NCBI GenBank assembly: GCA_020436225.1
Contig: JAGQYE010000027.1
Coordinates: 1 to 48,475 of the forward strand
DNA length: 48,475 nt
Direction of reading: 5' to 3'
Source: Bacteroidota bacterium
GTDB lineage: Bacteria; Bacteroidota; Bacteroidia; Chitinophagales; JADIYW01
The position numbers and the translations under genes are program-made. The notes under the pieces were generated by a model, which saw only the letters and a list, made by a program, of their open reading frames with translations, made no database searches and was not told the DNA's origin. Shown piece after piece: positions 7,063 through 15,544 of this stretch. Numbering within the stretch: the stretch's first letter is position 1; every line of letters starts with the position of its first letter.

Positions 7063-7686
7063 TTATTTGAAGGCAACAAAAAACAAGAGTAAATACAACC
7101 AAACTATACCTAAGAAATGCCAATAAATTCCAAAAAGATGTAATTGATATTTGGCAATTGGGTCAGTAAAATAAACAAGTGAAGTCGAAAAATCATTTAA
7201 AGTCGTCCGACTTTTCCAGTAAAAATAAGTAAGAAATATCAAGCCACCAATTATATGAATAGCATGCATGCCTGAAATTACATATAAATAAGCTGCAGAA
7301 TGTGCTTGAAATTTTTGTCCGCTATGAAATAGGAGATACCAAGCATAAAGTTGACCAACCAAAAACAAAGTGCCAAGTCCTAAAATATAGAGCAAAGATT
7401 TTTAATAAGGTTCGTATCTGTCGTTTCTAAAATGTGCTTGGGCAACTTCTACAGCAATAGAACTTGCCAACAAAATAAAAGTATTTACGAAAAAAAGAAC
7501 AGGCATTTTAAGAGTTGCTTCTTTTGTGGAAAGATGACTCATAAAATACATGAATGTCAAGCTTAAAAACATAAGTGTTGCGCCCATTAAGAAAAAATAC
7601 AACATCGCTTTGTAATTTTTGTACCGTTTCAAAACGGTATATTGAAACGTTTCTTTATCTTGTCGATGTAGTAAATCTTCTTTCAT
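7063..7686 (-). pseudogene. Cytochrome c oxidase subunit III-like gene with an in-frame stop
   Basis: Two open segments in the same frame are separated by a single TAA at 7402-7404 (codon 95 from ATG 7686). The first, 94 residues, has two membrane helices with KMPVLFFVNTFILLASS; the second, about 112 residues, has three, including LGLGTLFLVGQLYAW, AAYLYVISGMHAIHIIGG and HLFGIYWHFLGIVWLYLL. Together they match a five-helix bacterial COX3 of about 207 residues, the haem-copper oxidase accessory subunit. No frameshift or decay is seen on either side of the stop, so the change is recent, a sequencing error, or tolerated by readthrough or by reinitiation at TTG 7395. Upstream is the Fur-family gene (14-base gap, same strand). 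No other oxidase gene is in the window. Confidence 0.75.
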
Positions 7687-7700
7687 AAATACTATAAAAA

Positions 7701-8117
7701 TCAAGCATTACATAACGCACACGTTCCTTCAATAAGTAAGTTGGCACTTTCAGGTTTATATTTTTTGGGCAAATGCAATTTTGGAATTTCCAATGCATGT
7801 AAACATTCTATTTTTCCGCAATTTTTACATTTAAAATGAACGTGTTCGTCAACAGTGGAATGCGCAATGCTGTCGTGTCGGCACAAAGCATATTTAGCAA
7901 TTCCGGAATCATCGGGAATTTTGTGAATTAATCCATTTTCTAAAAAAGAAGTGAGCGTTCTGTAAATGGTGACTCTGTCGAAATGCTTGGAAAAATGTTG
8001 CTCTAAATCTGCATGCGAAAGTGCTGTTTTATGATTTTGAAAATAGCGTAAAATATCTAAGCGAACTTGAGTTATACGCAATTTATGATGTTTTAAATGT
8101 TGTTCAATTTTATTCAT
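7701..8117 (-). CDS. Fur family metal-responsive transcriptional regulator
   Basis: 138 residues with the Fur fold: an N-terminal winged helix (about 1-75, with FDRVTIYRTLTSFLENGLIHK as recognition region) and a C-terminal metal/dimerisation domain with HVHF at 92-95 and two CxxC pairs (Cys97/Cys100 and Cys133/Cys136) that would hold a structural zinc. It should repress genes when bound to metal or when sensing peroxide; the sequence resembles Zur/Fur-like proteins of Bacteroidota, but the metal cannot be read off. It is divergent from the MerC-like gene, and the 66-base spacer contains a TGCAA/TTGCA inverted repeat that is a natural operator candidate for both. The oxidase-like gene follows downstream. 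Confidence 0.88.
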   Translation of the reverse strand: MNKIEQHLKHHKLRITQVRLDILRYFQNHKTALSHADLEQHFSKHFDRVTIYRTLTSFLENGLIHKIPDDSGIAKYALCRHDSIAHSTVDEHVHFKCKNCGKIECLHALEIPKLHLPKKYKPESANLLIEGTCALCNA

Positions 8118-8137
8118 TTGTTAAGTCGATTAATAAA

Positions 8138-8152
8138 TGCAATTAAGTTGCA
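8138..8152. promoter_or_regulatory. Candidate Fur-family operator, 15-bp inverted repeat
   Basis: TGCAA (8138-8142) and TTGCA (8148-8152) are perfect complements around TTAAG. The site lies in the spacer between the divergent Fur-family and MerC-like genes. The merC -7 element (8162-8169) begins 10 bases to one side, and a one-mismatch -7 element for the regulator gene (8151-8158, minus strand) overlaps the other arm. Repression of both genes by the regulator is inferred. Confidence 0.5.
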
Positions 8153-8161
8153 AATATGTTT

Positions 8162-8169
8162 TATATTTG
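8162..8169 (+). promoter_or_regulatory. -7 promoter element of the MerC-like gene
   Basis: TATATTTG is an exact TAnnTTTG match, 14 bases before the chosen ATG at 8184. It supports that start over an in-frame ORF beginning at 8097, which would put the promoter inside the coding region. Confidence 0.55.
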
Positions 8170-8183
8170 TACTTTCATTGAGC

Positions 8184-8603
8184 ATGAACTTGCATAAAGA
8201 TACGCATAACCACAAACATTACTCAGAACAAATTGCTGTTTTTTTATCAGTATTGTGTACCATTCACTGTGTAATTACACCAATTTTAGTGGTTATTTTG
8301 CCGGCTGTCGGACAGTATTTTGAGCAATATCATTGGGTAGAAAATATAATCATTTTAAGTGTATTTGTGCTAGGTACTTCGGCGGTTTTACATGGCTACA
8401 AAGAGCATCATCACAATAAAATTCCTTCTTTTATATTCTTTTTCGGGTTGATGATATTAAGTGCTTCTTCTTTTGCAAAGTATATCTTTAATATAGAAAA
8501 TGCATCTTTGCATTTTTGGAGTGGACTTGGTGGAATAATCGCAGGCGTTGGTCAGTTGTACAATTTAAAATTGAGTAATACGTACAAAAAAAACTCAAAA
8601 TAA
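8184..8603 (+). CDS. MerC domain membrane protein
   Basis: 139 residues from ATG 8184, starting with a His-rich cytoplasmic tail (HKDTHNHKHY). Helix 1 contains CTIHC at residues 25-29 followed by a Pro four residues on, the Cys/His signature of the MerC family of inner-membrane mercury/metal transporters. Four hydrophobic segments are visible, with a second His cluster (EHHHN) between helices 2 and 3. MerC proteins carry metal ions across the inner membrane; in Bacteroidota they often sit beside Fur-family regulators, which points to zinc or another physiological metal rather than mercury resistance. No merA or merR is nearby. It overlaps the convergent gene by nine bases at its 3' end. Confidence 0.8.
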   Translation: MNLHKDTHNHKHYSEQIAVFLSVLCTIHCVITPILVVILPAVGQYFEQYHWVENIIILSVFVLGTSAVLHGYKEHHHNKIPSFIFFFGLMILSASSFAKYIFNIENASLHFWSGLGGIIAGVGQLYNLKLSNTYKKNSK

Positions 8604-9512
8604 ATCTTCTTCGTCAATTTCCGGAGATTCAATATTAAATAAATTAAATAACTCGATAAGTTGAGTTTCTTTTTCCAGTTGCTTCAATTGTTGGTAGTTG
8701 CAAATTAAATCATTAATTAGTGTTTTAATAATTTCTAAATTATTGCAAGGAGAATAAAAACATGGATGACTTTTGTATTTCATTTGCTCTAAGTAGTGAG
8801 AAATTTCACTACGCGAAAATGCAATACCTTTATTTAAAGGATTGATATAAAACATCACATTTCGTTCTTGATTATTTTGGGTTAATTCATCTTCAGATAA
8901 ATGTTTCTTGCTGTATGCCATAATAAAATGACAAGGCAAATTCACGCCGTAAATTGGAAGATCATTTTTTTGAGCTAATATCAAATAGAGAATGCTTAAG
9001 CTGATAGAATTGCCTCTTTTTGTTTCTAAAAGTTTATTGATGTAGCTGATTTCTGTTTCAATTTGTTGCGATTGTTTTCCGAAAAAACCATGCAATTGAA
9101 AAAATACATGATTGATTACGTGAGCTTCTTCTAAAGGCGATAAAGCCGGATTAAGTTCAATCCAAATATTCTTAGAAATAGCTTGTATTTTTTGAGTTAT
9201 TTTAAGTTCATCTAATTCCGGATATTGAAAACGTGCAACAATTAAAGCGCCTTCCAATAAATCACTGCCGCCGGTTTCTATCCATTTAGATAATCTGTCT
9301 TTGACATTAGAGAATTGAATCTTGTTGATGAGATTTTCTAACCGATGTTGTGTAAGTTGATTGTCGGAAGTTTCCCAAGCAGATTCCAGCATCGGAATGC
9401 CTTCTAATCCAAGAGAAAAAAGCTTATCAGAAACGTGCGTGAAAACTTCGTTATCATTGTCATCCAACAAAGTTATAAGAGCTTTAAATTCTTTTTCAGA
9501 AACGTTCGACAT
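8595..9512 (-). CDS. SirB1/transglutaminase-like family protein
   Basis: 305 residues from ATG 9512 (a TTG 15 bases upstream is less likely). The N-terminal third is helical and the central part contains NHVFFQLHGFFG, then a segment with RGNSISLSILYLILAQKND and PIYGVNLPCHFIMAY. This is the pattern of SirB1/transglutaminase-core-2 proteins, in which the Ser replaces the catalytic Cys of true transglutaminases and the His region is kept. Enzyme activity is therefore doubtful; a structural or regulatory role is more likely. The C-terminus is acidic. It is monocistronic and overlaps merC tail to tail. Confidence 0.78.
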   Translation of the reverse strand: MSNVSEKEFKALITLLDDNDNEVFTHVSDKLFSLGLEGIPMLESAWETSDNQLTQHRLENLINKIQFSNVKDRLSKWIETGGSDLLEGALIVARFQYPELDELKITQKIQAISKNIWIELNPALSPLEEAHVINHVFFQLHGFFGKQSQQIETEISYINKLLETKRGNSISLSILYLILAQKNDLPIYGVNLPCHFIMAYSKKHLSEDELTQNNQERNVMFYINPLNKGIAFSRSEISHYLEQMKYKSHPCFYSPCNNLEIIKTLINDLICNYQQLKQLEKETQLIELFNLFNIESPEIDEEDLF

Positions 9513-9622
9513 AGGTATTGAATGCAATATAGAAGTTAATTTTTAAAATGGCAATATATAATACTTGAAATAAAAACAACGAAAAAATGTTGTTATTTAT
9601 CAAAATTCAGAATAATTTTTGC

Positions 9623-12142
9623 TTATTTCTTCTTCTTTGTTGCAGCTTTTTTGGGTGCTGGTGTTTTCTTTTCTTTCTTGGCAAATGCATTCGGAACTTG
9701 TGTTTCTATCATTTTCTTTAATTCATCTAATGATAGTAAAGCAGCTTCTTCAGCAGTATATTTTTTGCCGGTAAGTTTCAGCATTTTTTTATTGAATCGG
9801 AGGAATGGACCCCAACGTCCATTCTCAACAGAAATTTTTTCTTCAGGAAATTGTAAGATAAATCGGTTGGCTTCTTTTTCTATTTTCTTCTCAATCAATT
9901 CCGCACATTCTTTTGCATTTATTGTATCAAAATTATAAGCACGAGGAATATTGATAAATAAATCATTCCATTTAATAAAAGGTCCAAATCTTCCTTTTCC
10001 TTTGGTTATAGGTTTCCCTTCATAAGTAGCAATCGGAGCATCATCTTGTTGTTTCGCTTTTATAACTTCTATAGCGCGTTCTAAAGAAACTTCTGTAGGT
10101 TCTTCTCCTTTTGGTAAGGATATAAATTGTTCTCCGTGTTTTACATAAGGTCCGAAACGACCTATATTTACAGATACTTCCAAGCCTTCGTATTGGCCTA
10201 AACTCAATGGTAACTTGAATAAATCTAAGGCTTCTTCTAAAGTAATGGTTTCAATACTTTGCGTGGATTTTAATTTAGCATAGCGAGGCTTTTCTTCATC
10301 TTCATTATTTCCAATTTGCACCATCGGACCATAACGTCCTAATTTAGCCACCACTTGTTTGCCACTTTCTTCTTCTATACCTAAAACTCTTTCTCCGGTT
10401 ACATAATCGGTATTTTCTGATGCAATAATTTCTTTGTGAAACGGCGTATAAAATTGCTTTAAAATTTTAGACCAATTTTTGTTGCCTTCGGCAATTTCAT
10501 CAAAATCTTTTTCCATTTCTGCAGTGAAAGAATAATCCATTACTCGAGAAAAATTATCCATCAAATAATCGGTTACTAAAAGTCCGATATCTGTTGGCAC
10601 TAATTTACCTTTTAAGGAACCTGTTTTTTCGGAAAGTTCTTGTTTCTTAATTTCTTTTTTATTGTTGAGTTCTAGTAGATTATAATTCCTTGGTTTTCCT
10701 TCGGCTTCGCCTTTAATTACGTATTCTCTATTTTGAATAGTTGAAATGGTTGGCGCATAAGTAGAAGGACGACCAATACCCAACTCTTCTAATTTTTTAA
10801 TTAAACTCGCTTCCGTATATCGAGCAGGTGCTTGCGTAAAACGCTCTCTTGCTTCTATAGTTTGATATTTCAAATTTTGTCCGACAGAAAGTTTTGGCAA
10901 CATTCCGCTTTCTTCTGTTTCTTCATCATCAGTACTTTCTAAATATACTTTCAAGAAACCATCAAACTTTAATACTTCACCTTCGGCAATAAATTTTTCT
11001 TTTCGTGTTGAGATATCTATTTTGGCAATTGTCTTTTCCAATCTTGCATTACTCATTTGCGAAGCAATCGTACGTTTCCAAATTAAATTGTACAAACGTT
11101 CTTCATCTCGGTTGATGCCTTCGTTGATGTTATCTATATAAGTAGGACGAATGGCTTCGTGTGCTTCTTGTGCACTTTTATTTTTGGTTGAATATTGTTT
11201 GCGATTCGAATATTCTTTTCCGTATTCTTTGTTGATATAACTTTGGATAGAATTAAGAGCAAGGTCAGATAGGTTAGGAGAGTCGGTTCTCATATACGTT
11301 ATCTTTCCACTTTCGTATAGCTTTTGCGCTACCATCATCGTCCTTGAAACTGAAAAACCCAATTTGCGTGATGCTTCTTGTTGTAAAGTTGAAGTGGTAA
11401 AAGGCGCCGCAGGTGATTTTTGTGTTGGTTTTACTTGAATATCTTCAACTTTAAAAATGGCATCTTTAACTGCTTCCAAAAATTTTTGTGCCGATTTTTC
11501 ATCACTCATTTTTTCAGATAATTCTGCTTTAAATAGCTTATTATCAGAGATAAAATAAGCGACAACTTTATAAAAACTTTCAGTATTAAAATTGTTGATT
11601 TCTCTTTCTCGTTCAACAACTAAACGAACAGCAACTGATTGTACACGTCCTGCCGATAAAGTGCGTTTACCTAATTTTTTCCATAAAACAGGTGAAAGCT
11701 CAAAGCCAACTACTCTATCTAAAATACGTCTGGCTTGTTGCGCCTGAAATAATTTATCATCTATTCTACGAGGATTGGCAACTGCATTTTTTATTGCCGG
11801 AGCAGTAATTTCGTTGAATACGATTCGTTTTGTATTTTTTTTATCAAGATTTAAAACTTCACTTAAATGCCAAGAAATGGCTTCGCCTTCGCGGTCTTCA
11901 TCCGTTGCCAACCATACTTCACTGTTTTTTGCCAATTTTTGTAATTCTTTAACTACATGTTCTTTATCTTCTGATATTATGTAAGTTGGTTCAAAATCAT
12001 TTTGAATGTCGATGCCCATTTCCTTCTTTGCTAAATCACGAATATGACCATAACAAGATTTTACGATAAAATCTTTTCCTAAAATTTTTTCTATCGTTTT
12101 TGCTTTTGCCGGCGACTCTACTATCAATAAATTTTTTGCCAT
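9623..12142 (-). CDS. topA: DNA topoisomerase I (type IA)
   Basis: 839 residues, full length. The N-terminal Toprim domain starts LLIVESPAKAKTIEKILG and has the metal-binding DEDREGE at 81-87. The catalytic tyrosine is Tyr283 in ITYMRTDSPN. The C-terminal third has three or more repeats of the form GRFGPYVKHGEQF / GRFGPFIKWND / GRWGPFLRFNKK, the Toprim C-terminal repeats found in Bacteroidota and other phyla in place of Cys4 zinc fingers, then a Lys-rich tail that probably contacts DNA. The enzyme relaxes negative supercoils in the nucleoid. The gene is monocistronic, divergent from purB across a roughly 240-base spacer in which I see no clear -7 element for topA. Confidence 0.97.
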   Translation of the reverse strand: MAKNLLIVESPAKAKTIEKILGKDFIVKSCYGHIRDLAKKEMGIDIQNDFEPTYIISEDKEHVVKELQKLAKNSEVWLATDEDREGEAISWHLSEVLNLDKKNTKRIVFNEITAPAIKNAVANPRRIDDKLFQAQQARRILDRVVGFELSPVLWKKLGKRTLSAGRVQSVAVRLVVEREREINNFNTESFYKVVAYFISDNKLFKAELSEKMSDEKSAQKFLEAVKDAIFKVEDIQVKPTQKSPAAPFTTSTLQQEASRKLGFSVSRTMMVAQKLYESGKITYMRTDSPNLSDLALNSIQSYINKEYGKEYSNRKQYSTKNKSAQEAHEAIRPTYIDNINEGINRDEERLYNLIWKRTIASQMSNARLEKTIAKIDISTRKEKFIAEGEVLKFDGFLKVYLESTDDEETEESGMLPKLSVGQNLKYQTIEARERFTQAPARYTEASLIKKLEELGIGRPSTYAPTISTIQNREYVIKGEAEGKPRNYNLLELNNKKEIKKQELSEKTGSLKGKLVPTDIGLLVTDYLMDNFSRVMDYSFTAEMEKDFDEIAEGNKNWSKILKQFYTPFHKEIIASENTDYVTGERVLGIEEESGKQVVAKLGRYGPMVQIGNNEDEEKPRYAKLKSTQSIETITLEEALDLFKLPLSLGQYEGLEVSVNIGRFGPYVKHGEQFISLPKGEEPTEVSLERAIEVIKAKQQDDAPIATYEGKPITKGKGRFGPFIKWNDLFINIPRAYNFDTINAKECAELIEKKIEKEANRFILQFPEEKISVENGRWGPFLRFNKKMLKLTGKKYTAEEAALLSLDELKKMIETQVPNAFAKKEKKTPAPKKAATKKKK

Positions 12143-12362
12143 CTATACTAATTTATGTGAATTGAAATTTATTTAACAGCAAATTTTATACCTTGATTGA
12201 TAAGCTGAAATAAATTAAACAATTAATTTTTACATGAATTAAAGCGCAAATAAAAGAAAATTTCTATTAGCTAAATAATTTTATAGCATAAAATGACAAT
12301 TTCTGTAAATATAAATTGTTAATAAGTAATAGAGAAAGTCAAAATTCTTGTATCTAAAAGCG

Positions 12363-12370
12363 TATTTTTG
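12363..12370 (+). promoter_or_regulatory. -7 promoter element of purB
   Basis: TATTTTTG (exact TAnnTTTG) lies 16 bases before ATG 12387, giving a predicted leader of about 12 bases. It makes an upstream TTG start at 12348 implausible. Confidence 0.55.
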
Positions 12371-12386
12371 CAAAAAGCCTTATTTA

Positions 12387-13733
12387 ATGAATACATTGCT
12401 TTCAATCTCACCTATAGATGGTCGTTACCGAAATAAAACGGCAATATTAGAAAACTATTTTTCAGAATTTGCCTTGATAAAATATCGCATTCGAGTAGAG
12501 ATTGAATATTTTATTTTTTTAGCAGAAGAGATAGATGATATCGGTGCATTGTCTGATAAACAGATTAAAGCGTTGCGTAAGATATATCAAAACTTTAAAC
12601 TGAAAGATGCAGAACGAGTTAAAGAAATTGAAAAAACAACCAACCACGATGTTAAAGCAGTGGAGTATTTTATTAAAGAACAAATTAAAGATGAAACCTT
12701 AAAGAAAAAAAGCGAGTTTATTCATTTTGGGCTTACTTCTCAAGATATTAACAACACTGCTATTCCTTTATTGTTAAAGGATTTCTTTAATGATATCTAC
12801 TACAATAAATACACCGGAATACAACAACTTATTCTTTTTAAATCAATTGAATATAGTGAAATTCCAATGTTGGCGAGAACACATGGTCAGCCGGCATCAC
12901 CTACGCGTTTAGGGAAAGAAATGGGCGTGTTTGTAGAACGTATAGGTGCTCAATATTCCTATTTTGAGGAAACGCCATACAGCGCAAAATTTGGCGGAGC
13001 AACCGGAAATTTCAATGCGCATCATGTAGCTTTTCCAAATGTTAATTGGGTTGCTTTTGCCAATAATTTTGTCAATTATATTTTAGGTTTGAATCGTTCG
13101 TCAACAACAACGCAAATCGAACATTACGATAATTTGGCAGCATTGTTTCACAATTATATTCGCGTCAATACTATTTTAATAGATTTTTGTCGAGATATTT
13201 GGGCTTATATTTCTATGGATTATTTCAAGCAAAAAATAAAAGAAGGCGAAGTGGGCAGCAGCGCTATGCCACATAAAGTAAACCCGATTGATTTTGAAAA
13301 TGCAGAAGGAAATTTAGGTATTGCCAATGCCATTTTTACACATTTAGCAGAAAAATTGCCGATTAGTCGTTTGCAACGCGATTTAACAGATTCAACTGTG
13401 TTGAGAAATATTGGAGTGCCGATAGCGCATACACTCATTGCTTTTGATTCTATCGAAAAAGGATTGAATAAATTACTGGTCAATGAAGCAAAAATTAAAA
13501 AAGATTTAGAAGATAATTGGATTGTAATTGCCGAAGCCATTCAAACAATTTTGCGTAGAGAAGGTTATGAAAAACCTTATGAAGCATTAAAACAATTAAC
13601 TCGAACCAATACTAAAATAGGAAAGAAGGAAATTCATGCTTTTATTGATACTTTAAAAGTGAGTGATAAAATCAAAAATGAATTAAAACAAATCACACCA
13701 TTTAATTATACTGGTATTGCAATTCTTAGTTAA
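12387..13733 (+). CDS. purB: Adenylosuccinate lyase
   Basis: 448 residues from ATG 12387. This purine-synthesis enzyme splits SAICAR and adenylosuccinate, releasing fumarate. Fumarase/aspartase-superfamily landmarks are in order: ISPIDGRY near the start, TTNHDVKAVEY at about 84-94, the His of ARTHGQPASP at 163-172, and the signature GSSAMPHKVNP at 290-300 with the mobile catalytic serine loop. The length fits the long PurB form of gamma-proteobacteria and Bacteroidota (about 450). An inverted repeat at 12296-12319 upstream is weak and cannot be tied to a purine repressor. The ArsC-family gene follows after 24 bases in the same direction. Confidence 0.97.
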   Translation: MNTLLSISPIDGRYRNKTAILENYFSEFALIKYRIRVEIEYFIFLAEEIDDIGALSDKQIKALRKIYQNFKLKDAERVKEIEKTTNHDVKAVEYFIKEQIKDETLKKKSEFIHFGLTSQDINNTAIPLLLKDFFNDIYYNKYTGIQQLILFKSIEYSEIPMLARTHGQPASPTRLGKEMGVFVERIGAQYSYFEETPYSAKFGGATGNFNAHHVAFPNVNWVAFANNFVNYILGLNRSSTTTQIEHYDNLAALFHNYIRVNTILIDFCRDIWAYISMDYFKQKIKEGEVGSSAMPHKVNPIDFENAEGNLGIANAIFTHLAEKLPISRLQRDLTDSTVLRNIGVPIAHTLIAFDSIEKGLNKLLVNEAKIKKDLEDNWIVIAEAIQTILRREGYEKPYEALKQLTRTNTKIGKKEIHAFIDTLKVSDKIKNELKQITPFNYTGIAILS

Positions 13734-13757
13734 ATTGAATAATCATAAATAAAAAAT

Positions 13758-14099
13758 ATGCTTACCATTTATCACAATAACAGATGCGGAAAAAGTAGAG
13801 GTGCAGTTTGCATCTTGGAAGAAAGAAATGAGCAATTTGAAACCGTGGAATATTTAAAAGATGTTCCATCAATTGAAGAATTAAAATCTATTTTGAAAAA
13901 ATTAAACATCAAACCACACGATTTAATCAGAACGAAAGAGCAAGTATATATCGATAAATATAAAGGCAAGAATCTATCAGACGAAGAATGGATTCAAGCT
14001 ATGCACGAAAATCCTATTTTAATTGAACGTCCGATTGTCATCAACGGAAACAAAGCAATTATTGCTCGTCCGCCTGAAAAAGTTTTGGAAATTTTGTAA
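13758..14099 (+). CDS. ArsC family (Spx/arsenate reductase-like) protein
   Basis: 113 residues with the thioredoxin-like ArsC fold. The N-terminal NNRCGKSR places the redox/active Cys at residue 10 in a CxxS setting, and the C-terminal half contains ENPILIERPIVINGNKAIIARPPE, typical of glutaredoxin-dependent ArsC/YffB-type proteins. Members reduce arsenate or act on other thiol substrates; with no ars genes nearby, arsenate is not proven as the substrate. It may be cotranscribed with purB. Its stop codon directly abuts that of the convergent barrel-protein gene. Confidence 0.85.
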   Translation: MLTIYHNNRCGKSRGAVCILEERNEQFETVEYLKDVPSIEELKSILKKLNIKPHDLIRTKEQVYIDKYKGKNLSDEEWIQAMHENPILIERPIVINGNKAIIARPPEKVLEIL

Positions 14100-14933
14100 C
14101 TATTCTTTCTTTTTCTCTTTCTTAGGAAAACGTATTGCTAAACCTGCACTGCTCAAAATTCTTGGAGAATTTTTTAGCAATCCGGCACCTATTGAAAAGT
14201 CGATTTGCAAAAATCGGTTGATTAAAAATGCAATTCCGGTATTCACTCTTAAATCGAATTTTTCGCCGTGCGGATAGTTGGCATACAATTCAAAGAAATA
14301 TTTTAATTGGCGTTGTTTGGTATCGGTAGATTTAAACAATTTATTGTACGTTGTTGCAATGGCAACTTGATAGGTCGGCTTCGCATCTTCACCATTCCAA
14401 ATCAAACCGTAATTATATTGCAAGCCTACATTTTTTGGTAAAAATTGTTCCATACAAATTCTAAAATACGGGGCAACATACTTAGTACGGAAATTTTTTG
14501 TCGAAATATAGTTGACACTCAAACCACCAGTAAATGAAGCACCGGGCGCATATCGTTTAGCATCTATCATTTTTATTTTCATGCCGATGAACAACGGATG
14601 AAAACCCGTTTTTACAGAATCTGCATATTTATACGTAGTAGCATCGCCGTTAATTCGAAACTCAAAATATTCGCTGATGCCATATTTTAATAAGAAAGAT
14701 GGATGCTGAATTTCATGCATTACATCTTTGTAAAATTTATAATCAACACCAAATTCAATTTGCGCTTTTCCTTTGGGCACCAACAAACATCCTTCAGAAA
14801 ATGATGGTCTGGTCGATGCAAAATGAAACACTTCGTTGGTCTTTATTTCTGCTGTTGACGTTTCGATATTTTCTTGTGCTTTTAAGGTCGAAAACAAGCA
14901 CAAAAACAAGCATAGGCTAAGGATATTTCTCAT
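14100..14933 (-). CDS. Outer-membrane beta-barrel protein, MetA-pathway/transporter-like
   Basis: 277 residues with a signal peptide (MRNILSLCLFLCLFSTLKAQ). After ASTRPSFSEGCLLVPKGKAQIEFGVDY comes a series of alternating hydrophobic strands ending in a basic tail. The ETG/VPKGKxQIExG opening and the strand pattern match the Phenol_MetA_deg (transporter) family of outer-membrane proteins common in Bacteroidota. These form barrels of unknown cargo. No other transport gene lies beside it. The C-terminal KEKKKE tail is unusual for a barrel, which normally ends in an aromatic residue, so insertion details are uncertain. Confidence 0.65.
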   Translation of the reverse strand: MRNILSLCLFLCLFSTLKAQENIETSTAEIKTNEVFHFASTRPSFSEGCLLVPKGKAQIEFGVDYKFYKDVMHEIQHPSFLLKYGISEYFEFRINGDATTYKYADSVKTGFHPLFIGMKIKMIDAKRYAPGASFTGGLSVNYISTKNFRTKYVAPYFRICMEQFLPKNVGLQYNYGLIWNGEDAKPTYQVAIATTYNKLFKSTDTKQRQLKYFFELYANYPHGEKFDLRVNTGIAFLINRFLQIDFSIGAGLLKNSPRILSSAGLAIRFPKKEKKKE

Positions 14934-14976
14934 CGTATAAAAATAGGAATTTGAATTAATTTTTTATATTTATCAA

Positions 14977-15495
14977 ATGAGTAATTACCAACAAAATTTA
15001 GAAGCTAAAGTGATACAACACGAGCGCATTTTTATTGCAGATACAGCGCGCGTTTTAGGAAATGTAGAGTTGCATGATGATGTGTCGATTTGGTTTGGCG
15101 CCGTATTGCGTGCCGACTTTGATAAAATTACAATAGGTAAGCGAACCAACATTCAGGAGAATGCGATTCTGCATGTTGACTTTGGAAAGCCTGTAGAAAT
15201 TGGAGAAGACAATATCATCGGACATGGTGCGATTGTGCATGGCGCAAAAATTGGAAACCATAATTTGATTGGCATGCGAGCCACTATTCTCAACGGTGCA
15301 AAAATTGGAAACGGTTGTGTGATTGGCGCACATGCATTGATAACAGAAAATATGGAAGTGCCGGATGGCAGCATGGTGCTTGGTTCGCCGGGGAAAATCG
15401 TAAAAACTTTGCCGATCGAACATGTGAAAAATGGCGTTTTGTTTGGCGTTAAAGAATATCTTTCTGAAAAAAATAAATTCTTAGGTTTGGAATAA
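14977..15495 (+). CDS. Gamma-class carbonic anhydrase family protein
   Basis: 172 residues of left-handed beta-helix repeats. The three zinc-binding histidines of the gamma carbonic anhydrase/YrdA family are in their normal places: His66 in AILHVD, His83 in GHGAIVH and His88. Arg45 and Asp47 in VLRADFD match the conserved trimer-core pair. Family members form trimers that hydrate CO2 or act as ferripyochelin-binding-like proteins of uncertain substrate. A near-consensus -7 element (TATATTTA, 14965-14972) ends four bases before the ATG, so this mRNA may be leaderless too. The glycosyltransferase gene follows after 49 bases. Confidence 0.9.
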   Translation: MSNYQQNLEAKVIQHERIFIADTARVLGNVELHDDVSIWFGAVLRADFDKITIGKRTNIQENAILHVDFGKPVEIGEDNIIGHGAIVHGAKIGNHNLIGMRATILNGAKIGNGCVIGAHALITENMEVPDGSMVLGSPGKIVKTLPIEHVKNGVLFGVKEYLSEKNKFLGLE

Positions 15496-15544
15496 TTGCC
15501 GATTTATGTTCATTTTTTCTTGAAGAAATTTCTATTTTGTTAGT

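Noticed and set aside
7401-7404. Alternative genetic code that would read TAA as sense in the oxidase gene
   Set aside because: Many other genes in the window end with TAA followed closely by unrelated sequence (for example ilvD, purB, aroC), so TAA is a normal stop here.
8097-8183. 29-residue N-terminal extension of the MerC-like protein
   Set aside because: It overlaps the regulator's first codons, the operator repeat and the -7 element; the family begins near the ATG at 8184.
12296-12319. Inverted repeat ACAATTT-N10-AAATTGT upstream of purB as a purine repressor site
   Set aside because: The arms are simple AT-rich words, the spacing is long, and it is upstream of the -7 element without a known Bacteroidota consensus to match.
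12348-12386. Longer purB product starting at TTG 12348
   Set aside because: The -7 element lies within this segment and the family starts at the MNTLLSISPIDGRY segment, so the ATG at 12387 is used.
15055-15423. Open frames opposite the carbonic anhydrase gene
   Set aside because: They are antisense shadows of a strongly conserved beta-helix protein, with cysteine- and proline-rich translations and no family resemblance.
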